From Labilithrix sp. (GTDB taxonomy: Bacteria > Myxococcota_A > Polyangia > Polyangiales > Polyangiaceae): a stretch of 64,000 nucleotides of DNA. Positions 58,536 through 64,000 of this stretch are shown one piece after another. Numbering within the stretch: position 1 is the stretch's first letter; each line of letters begins with the position of its first letter. The stretch is from assembly GCA_019637175.1 (NCBI GenBank), contig JAHBWD010000040.1, positions 1 to 64,000 of the forward strand, given 5' to 3'. The notes beneath the pieces were generated by a model that was not told the DNA's origin, did no database searches, and worked only from the letters and a program-made list of their open reading frames with translations. A program made the position numbers and the translations under genes.

Positions 58536-60638
58536 ATGCTCGGCGCCCTAGCGCGAGCTGTCGGTCCGACGCGCATCGCCGTCTTCGTCGCGCAGCTCGT
58601 CTCCTCGATCGCGTTCCTCGTCCCGTTCCGTCGAACCTACGGCTTCCCCCTCGACGACGCGTGGATCCACCAGGTCGTCGCGCGCACGTTCGCGACGACG
58701 GGGACGCTCGGCTACCGGCCCGGCCTCCACGGCTCGGGCGCGACGAGCCAGCTCTGGGCGGTGCTCCTCGCGATCGGCCAGAAGCTCCACCTCGATCCGG
58801 TCGTGTTCACCGATCTCCTCGGCGTCGCCGGCGCGCTCGCGATCGGGCAGCTGCTCTTGAGCGCGTGCGGGCGCGAAGGATCGTCGGCGCGCGTCGTCGC
58901 CGCGGCGATCGTCGCGTGCGCCGGCGGCGATCTCGTCTGGTTCTCGGTCTCGGGGATGGAAGCGACGCTGGTCGTCGCGCTCGCGCTCGGGGCGATCGTC
59001 GCCTCGTCGCGAGGATCGCAGCGCGCGCGCTGGATCGCGGGCGCGCTCGCGGGCGCCGCCGCGCTCACGCGGCCCGACTGCGTGCCGCTCGGCGCGTGCT
59101 TGACGGCGCTCGTCTACGCGCGAACGCGCGACGCGAAGAGCGCGGCCGCGATCGCCGTCCCATGGATCGCGTGCAGCGCGCTCTACTTCGGGATGAACGC
59201 CGCGCTCGTCGGCGAGCCCATGCCCGCGACGCTGAGCGGGCGGCGCTGGCTCTGGCTCGACTCCGCGGGCGGCCGCACCGGGATCCTCCCCGAGGGCCGC
59301 GACTTCGTCTACCTGTGGAGCTACCGGCTTCGCGCGCTCACGCTCGGCGTCACGTCGAACGTGCCGTTCTGGATCTCGCTCGGCCTCGCCGCCTTCGGCG
59401 TGCTCACCGCCGTTCGTGAGCGGTGGCACGACGCGATCGCGATCGCCGCGTGGGGCCTGCTCCACTTCGCCGTCTTCTTCGTGATGCTGCCCGTGCCCGG
59501 TCACGGCGGGCGCTATCAGCCGCTCGTGCCGCTGCTCTACGCGTTCTTCACCGTGCTCGGCAGCGCGACGCTCGCGTCGCGCATCGGCGCGCGCCTGAAG
59601 CGGCCGCGCGAGGCGCTCGCGTTGGGGATCGCGCCGTGGGCGATCGTCTTCTTCAACGGCTGGATCGGCTGGCGCAGCGCGCACGCCGACGCCGTCACGC
59701 ACATCCGTCGAACGGAGGAGGGCGCGGGCAAGGCGGTCTCCGATCTGCCGCGCGACGCGCGCGTGGCGAGCTTCGACGTCGGCGCGATCGGCTACTTCGG
59801 CGGGCGACCGATCCTCGATCTCGGGGCGCTCACCGATCCGCGCGTCGCCGAGGCGCTGAAGCGAGGCGCGCTCCTCGAGCTGCTCCGCACCGACGGCATC
59901 ACCCACGTCGTCTTGCCGAAGGGGCCCGACGACTTCCCGGATCTCTCGAACTTCGGGTTTCGCCTCGGCCTCGAGAACAACCCGAACGTGACGCTCCGCG
60001 AGATCACGTCGCTCGCGTCGGCGCAGGCGAGCTGGCTCAACGGCGTCGCGTACACGCAGAACGCGACGATCCGGCAGGCGCTCTACGCGACGTCGTTCGA
60101 GCGCTGCGTCGCGCCGGAGATGCCGCGCGTGGCGATCGCGCACGAGGTGACGATCGACCTCTCGCGGGCGACGCACGCGCGCGTCGAGCGCGCGATCGCC
60201 GACTTCGCGGCGAGCGGCGTCTGCGCGCACCTCGACGACGGCCCTGCGCAAGCCATGACCGAGCCGCGAGAAGTGGACACGTGCTGGACCGCGCTGATCG
60301 ACGCGGAGTCGCCGCTCGTCGCGTGGCCGCCGGCGATGGAAGGGCACGTCGAGCACGCGCGCGCAGAGCTCTCGAAGTGGGTCGCGCCTTACGTGCGCGC
60401 CGGCGATCGCGACGGCGCTTCGATCGGCGCGCTGCACGCGATCGCGAAGCTCACGCGCGAGCACGTTCAGCCTTGCTTCTTCGCGAGGCTGCCCGCCCTC
60501 GACAAGCCGCCGGCAGAGCAGCCTCCTCCCCCTCCGGGCGTGGCACCCGCCGACACCGGGCTCTGGGGCCTGCCGCTCGCGCTCGCGGTGCTCGCCGCGG
60601 CGGCGCGGGTCACGCGATCGCGCGTGGAGGACGCGTGA
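58536..60638 (+). CDS. Polytopic membrane protein, GT-C glycosyltransferase-like
   Basis: A 700-residue protein with about 10-11 membrane segments in its first 390 residues and a 270-residue periplasmic domain before a final membrane helix. Loop 1 contains GFPLDDAWIHQVVARTF, with the Asp-Asp typical of GT-C catalytic loops. The large external domain has DVGAIGYFGGRPILDLGAL (a pattern seen in Alg/PMT-like and arabinosyltransferase-like proteins) and several cysteines. The end has a Pro-rich run before the last helix (WGLPLALAVLAAAARV). Its stop overlaps the next gene's start (GTGA), so the three plus-strand genes are coupled. It probably adds sugars from polyprenyl donors. Confidence 0.72.
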   Translation: MLGALARAVGPTRIAVFVAQLVSSIAFLVPFRRTYGFPLDDAWIHQVVARTFATTGTLGYRPGLHGSGATSQLWAVLLAIGQKLHLDPVVFTDLLGVAGALAIGQLLLSACGREGSSARVVAAAIVACAGGDLVWFSVSGMEATLVVALALGAIVASSRGSQRARWIAGALAGAAALTRPDCVPLGACLTALVYARTRDAKSAAAIAVPWIACSALYFGMNAALVGEPMPATLSGRRWLWLDSAGGRTGILPEGRDFVYLWSYRLRALTLGVTSNVPFWISLGLAAFGVLTAVRERWHDAIAIAAWGLLHFAVFFVMLPVPGHGGRYQPLVPLLYAFFTVLGSATLASRIGARLKRPREALALGIAPWAIVFFNGWIGWRSAHADAVTHIRRTEEGAGKAVSDLPRDARVASFDVGAIGYFGGRPILDLGALTDPRVAEALKRGALLELLRTDGITHVVLPKGPDDFPDLSNFGFRLGLENNPNVTLREITSLASAQASWLNGVAYTQNATIRQALYATSFERCVAPEMPRVAIAHEVTIDLSRATHARVERAIADFAASGVCAHLDDGPAQAMTEPREVDTCWTALIDAESPLVAWPPAMEGHVEHARAELSKWVAPYVRAGDRDGASIGALHAIAKLTREHVQPCFFARLPALDKPPAEQPPPPPGVAPADTGLWGLPLALAVLAAAARVTRSRVEDA

Positions 60639-62323
60639 CCCACCGGCGCGTCGTCCTCGCCCTTGCGTTCGCGTCGATGATCGCCGCGCGAGCGATCGGG
60701 CGCTTCGCGCTCGACGATCTCGCGCACGTGATGGACGAGATCACCTACCTGTTCCAGGCGAAGCTCTTCGCCTCGGGCCACGTGTCCGCGCCCGTCTCTC
60801 TGCCACGCGCGGCGTTCAACATGTGGTTCATCGACGATCGCACCTCGCGCTTCGGGATCTTTCCGCCGGGCTGGCCCGCTGTGCTGGCGATCGGCGTGAA
60901 GCTCGGGCTCGAGCGCTGGGTCAATCCGCTCCTCCACGCGGCCACGGTCGTGATCGTCGGGCGCGCGGGCGAACGCCTGGGCGGCTCGCGCCTCGCGCTG
61001 ATCGCCGCCGGCCTCTACGCCGTGAGCCCCCAGAGCGTGCTCATGGCGGGGAGCTTGATGTCGCACACGCTCGTCGCGCTCGCGGGCGCGATCGTGCTCT
61101 TCGCGGCGATCGCCTGCATGCAGGAGAAGTGCGTGTCGCCTCGCCTCGCGGCGCTCGCGGGCGCTTCCGTCGGCATCACCGCGGCGACGCGGCCGCTCTG
61201 CGCCGTGGTGCTCGCCGGCGCGTTCGGCGCCGCGATGCTCCTCTGGGGCCGCGCCGATCGGAGGAAGCTCGCGATCGCCTCGCTCGCGGCCTCTGCCGGC
61301 GCGCTGCCTTTCGTGCTCGGCCTCTTCGCGTTCAATCACGCGACGACCGGATCGGCGCTGCGCTTTCCGCAGATGAGCTACTTCGACGAGCACCTCGCGC
61401 CGAGCGACGTCCCCTTCTTCAACTACCGCAAAGGCTGCAACGCGCTCGGCTTCGGCCCGTCGCACGGGTGCGATCTCACCGCGCGCGGCGGAACGCACGG
61501 CCTCAGCAACGCGCGCGAGAACCTCCTCGTCAACCTACGGGCGTGGCTCCTCCTCTTGTGCGGGCCGCTCCTCGTGGTCGCTCCCGTGCTCGCGGTGTTC
61601 CGGAAGGCGACGCGCACGATCGCGCTCTTCCTCCTGGGCCTCACGCTCGCGTCGTTCGCCGTCTACGCGCTCTACTGGCACGGAGGCACGTGCTTCGGCG
61701 CGCGCTTCCATCACGCGACGCTGCCCGCCGTGATCGTGCTCGTCGCGCTCGGCGCGAGCGTCGGCGACCGACGCACGCTCGCAGGCTTCGCCGCGATCAC
61801 GCTCGCGTGGTGCGGCGTCGCGTACACGCGATCGGTGCGCGAGCTCACCGACGCGCGATGGGGATACTGGGGCATCGACGATCGCTTCGCCAAGCTCCGC
61901 TCCGGCTGGGCGCACGGCAAGGCGGTCGTCATGGTCGCGTTCGGCGGCGACGACGTCCACAACCCGAAGCTCGAGTGGACGACGGAGATCCCCACCGGCG
62001 CGATGTGGATGCTCAACATCCGCGCGCTCGGCGCGCTCGCGCAGAACGAGCCGGCGATCGACGCCGGCGAGATCGTCTTCGCCAAGTTCCATCCGGGCCT
62101 CGTCGCCGAGATCGAGGCGCGGTTCCCCGATCGCAAGCTCTGGCTCTTCGTCTCCAACGACGATCGCGCGCGCGACGTGCTCGAGCCGTGGGAGGCGGTA
62201 CGCCGTGATCCGAAGCTCGATCCGGCGGGCCGGCGTCCGCCACGGGAGAACTTCGACGGCTTCCGCGTCGAGCCGCCGAAGCTCGAGCAGCCGTGGATGT
62301 TCACGCCGCCGCCCGATCCGTAG
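60635..62323 (+). CDS. Polytopic membrane protein, GT39-like
   Basis: A 562-residue protein, GTG start overlapping the previous TGA. About 10 membrane helices; the first loop HVMDEITYLFQAKLFASGHV carries the Asp-Glu pair used by GT39-type transferases, and TSRFGIFPPGWPAVLAIGVK resembles the family's second loop. A soluble periplasmic C-terminal domain of about 120 residues (KAVVMVAFGGDDVHNPKLEW, AEIEARFPDRKLWLFVSND) follows. Likely a lipid-linked sugar transferase working with its neighbours. No signal of transfer or frameshift. Confidence 0.75.
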   Translation: MTHRRVVLALAFASMIAARAIGRFALDDLAHVMDEITYLFQAKLFASGHVSAPVSLPRAAFNMWFIDDRTSRFGIFPPGWPAVLAIGVKLGLERWVNPLLHAATVVIVGRAGERLGGSRLALIAAGLYAVSPQSVLMAGSLMSHTLVALAGAIVLFAAIACMQEKCVSPRLAALAGASVGITAATRPLCAVVLAGAFGAAMLLWGRADRRKLAIASLAASAGALPFVLGLFAFNHATTGSALRFPQMSYFDEHLAPSDVPFFNYRKGCNALGFGPSHGCDLTARGGTHGLSNARENLLVNLRAWLLLLCGPLLVVAPVLAVFRKATRTIALFLLGLTLASFAVYALYWHGGTCFGARFHHATLPAVIVLVALGASVGDRRTLAGFAAITLAWCGVAYTRSVRELTDARWGYWGIDDRFAKLRSGWAHGKAVVMVAFGGDDVHNPKLEWTTEIPTGAMWMLNIRALGALAQNEPAIDAGEIVFAKFHPGLVAEIEARFPDRKLWLFVSNDDRARDVLEPWEAVRRDPKLDPAGRRPPRENFDGFRVEPPKLEQPWMFTPPPDP

Positions 62324-62346
62324 CTGCTGTGATAGGAAGCGTGAGC

Positions 62347-63987
62347 GTGGACGAGCTGTTCAGCGCTGACGGCGGGCGCGGCGTGCGCGCCATGAAGGCG
62401 TTCACCCTCGTGGTGGGCGCGGCGATGGCGTTCCTCGCGCTCTGGGTGATCGTCGCGCGGCTCCTCAACCCGATCGACGCCGAGTGGATGGTGGGGGCCG
62501 TGCGCGACACGGTCGAGCGCGCGCGCGACGGCCAGCCGATCTACGACAAGCCCTCGGCGCGCTTCATCGCGTTCCTCTATCCGCCGCTCTACTACTGGAC
62601 GGCGGGGCTCCTCGCGCGCGTCTGCTCGACGTTCGTGGCGTGCAAGGTCGTCTCCCTCACCGCCACGGCGGCGACGCTGTGGGCGGTGGCGCGCCTCGCG
62701 CGCGCGCTCGGCGCTTCGCGCCTCTGGGTCACGCTCGCGGTGCTCCTCCAGGCGAGCACGTACTCGACGACGCTCTTCTTCCACGATCTCGAGCGCGTCG
62801 ACTCGTTCGCCGCGGCGGTGATCGTCGTCGGCGTCGTCGTGCTGGTCACCGCGCACGACGCACGTCAAACCGCGATCGGCGGCGCGATCCTCGGCCTCTC
62901 CTTCTTCGCGAAGCAGCCGGGCCTGCCCGTCTTCCTCGCGGCCGTCGCCGGCCTCTTCCTCGCCGGAGAACGAAGGCGCGCCGCCGTGGCCGCCCTCGCG
63001 GGGGGCGCCGTCTTCGTCGCGCTCTTCGCGTACCTCGAGATCTCGACCGGCGGATGGTTTCGCTACTACTGCGTCGCGCTCCCACGCACGCACGGCGTCG
63101 AGCCCGTCCTGCTCACGACGTTTCTCGTGGAAGACGTGCCGAAGACGTTCGCCCTCACGGCCGCGAGCGTCGCGATCCTCCTCCCGACCGCGAGCGCGAT
63201 CGTGCGCCGCAAGCCGGGTGGCTTTTCGAGGGAAGAGATCGTCTTCGCCGCCTGCCTCGGCGCGGCGATGGTCGGCGCCTTCATGCTGCGCACGCATCGC
63301 GGCGGGTGGGCGAACGTGATCCTCGTGTGGACGCCGCTCGCGTCCGCCGCCACGGGCATCGTCGCGTCTCGCCTCGAGAGCCGCGCGACGTCGATGCTGC
63401 TCCTCACGGGCACGTCGCTCCAGCTCCTCGCGGGGATCTTCGATCCCAACGACAACTCCCCCGACGACGAAGACGTTCGCTTCGCCAAGATCACCGAAGA
63501 GAGCGTTCGTCACCTCGAGAAGGAGGGCGAGGTGATCGTCACCGCCACGGGCAACCTCACGCGGGAGAGGCACTTCCACTCGGCGGCGCTCTACGACGTC
63601 CTCCGCGCCGGCGATCCGCCGCCGACGGAGCTCGTCGAGAACCTGAGGGCGCGCAAGTACAGCGCCATCTTCGTCGGCTCGGCCGACGAGTTCAGCTGCA
63701 CCTTCCGCGGGTGCGCCGATCTCGGCGACGCCACGCTGCGCAACTACTTCGTCGCCGCGCGCCTCCACGAACGCAAGAAGATGGGCATGGTCGGCTACGA
63801 CGAGCGACCTCGCTTCATCCTCCGCCCGCGCAAGACGCCGATCGTGGGACTCGATCACCAGGCGCTCGGGCGGCGCGCGCGCGTCGAGGCCGCGATCGCC
63901 GACGCGCGGCGCTGGGCGGCCGGGCCCGACTCGGTGCCGGTCGTCGAGGCCGACATCGAAGATCTCGCCGCAAGCGTCTCGCCATGA
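62347..63987 (+). CDS. Polytopic membrane protein, GT39-like
   Basis: A 546-residue protein, third of the coupled set. The first loop NPIDAEWMVGAVRDTVERAR has the family's Asp-Ala-Glu; FLYPPLYYWTAGLLARVCST follows. About 10 helices, then a periplasmic domain ending RARVEAAIADARRW. The start is uncertain: GTG at 62347 has an AGGA 9 bases upstream; GTG at 62329 and 62341 and ATG at 62392 are alternatives. Its stop overlaps the ATG of the next gene (ATGA) at 63984, so the operon runs out of the window. Function as for the neighbours. Confidence 0.7.
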   Translation: MDELFSADGGRGVRAMKAFTLVVGAAMAFLALWVIVARLLNPIDAEWMVGAVRDTVERARDGQPIYDKPSARFIAFLYPPLYYWTAGLLARVCSTFVACKVVSLTATAATLWAVARLARALGASRLWVTLAVLLQASTYSTTLFFHDLERVDSFAAAVIVVGVVVLVTAHDARQTAIGGAILGLSFFAKQPGLPVFLAAVAGLFLAGERRRAAVAALAGGAVFVALFAYLEISTGGWFRYYCVALPRTHGVEPVLLTTFLVEDVPKTFALTAASVAILLPTASAIVRRKPGGFSREEIVFAACLGAAMVGAFMLRTHRGGWANVILVWTPLASAATGIVASRLESRATSMLLLTGTSLQLLAGIFDPNDNSPDDEDVRFAKITEESVRHLEKEGEVIVTATGNLTRERHFHSAALYDVLRAGDPPPTELVENLRARKYSAIFVGSADEFSCTFRGCADLGDATLRNYFVAARLHERKKMGMVGYDERPRFILRPRKTPIVGLDHQALGRRARVEAAIADARRWAAGPDSVPVVEADIEDLAASVSP

Positions 63988-64000
63988 ACGCGACCGAAGC
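63984..64000 (+). CDS. Start of the next gene (truncated by window edge)
   Basis: An ATG at 63984 overlaps the previous TGA and begins MNATE before the window ends. The overlap suggests a fourth coupled gene of the membrane glycosyltransferase-like operon. Nothing else can be said. Confidence 0.5.

Overview
The window is a GC-rich, gene-dense chromosomal segment whose content points to a myxobacterium (Myxococcota, probably Polyangiales). The signs are three Ser/Thr protein kinases, two FHA-domain proteins, an AgmX/PglI-type protein, three sigma-54 activators, four histidine kinases, many lipoproteins with Asp/Gly/Ser-rich linkers, a delta-60 repeat protein and strong G/C bias at third codon positions. 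The assignment rests on gene content only; there is no rRNA in the window. I see about 60 credible protein genes, one tRNA, and no IS element, CRISPR array or replication origin.

Region by region. 1-3.7 kb: a DUF1801 protein, a delta-60 repeat lipoprotein and two unknown proteins. 3.7-5.3 kb: a small patch of gene fragments, some frameshifted or cut, ending at the 3' end of a tRNA-Arg(CCG); it looks like the decayed remains of an integrated element. 5.4-9.4 kb: a soluble histidine kinase convergent with an NtrC-type regulator, a membrane diguanylate cyclase and two small proteins. 9.4-18.2 kb: dnaK, a kinase, pcnB, a Cys-rich lipoprotein, a YyaL-type protein divergent from a GbsR/MarR regulator, and a Uma2 protein. 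18.2-23.1 kb: a five-gene minus-strand operon (membrane repeat protein, response regulator, histidine kinase, signal-peptidase-like protein, double-FHA zinc-ribbon protein). 23.2-28.4 kb: a PilZ protein, then a four-gene operon of ECF sigma factor, FecR-domain protein, ABC ATPase and an ABC permease fused to a CPBP intramembrane protease. 28.4-34.8 kb: small unknowns, a thiolase with a metallo-hydrolase, and a translationally coupled set encoding a FliH/SctL-like protein and a site-2 protease. 34.8-39.2 kb: purC-purS, an OmpA-like lipoprotein, and a PhoB/PhoR-type two-component pair.

39.2-48.9 kb is a phospho-signalling zone: a membrane kinase, an Mpo1-like protein overlapping a lipoprotein gene that seems to start with CTG, an AgmX/PglI protein with an FHA-like domain, and an FHA sigma-54 activator divergent from a second membrane kinase with a sigma-54-like promoter between them. 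48.9-57 kb encodes exported proteins (two presumed carbohydrate-binding or lyase-like lipoproteins, a metzincin-type protease, a formylglycine-enzyme-like lipoprotein) plus an orphan NtrC regulator. 57-64 kb holds four large polytopic proteins resembling dolichyl-phosphate-mannose-type glycosyltransferases, three of them in a coupled plus-strand operon that runs off the window.

The strongest leads are: (1) the ECF sigma / FecR / ABC / CPBP-protease operon, a possible self-contained anti-sigma proteolysis circuit; (2) the FHA activator and kinase pair; (3) the signal-peptidase-like protein whose usual catalytic lysine is replaced by glycine, inside a two-component operon; (4) several convergent gene pairs whose stop codons lie in or beside perfect inverted repeats without U-tracts. 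All functional claims are by motif and family resemblance read by eye; none was checked by database search.
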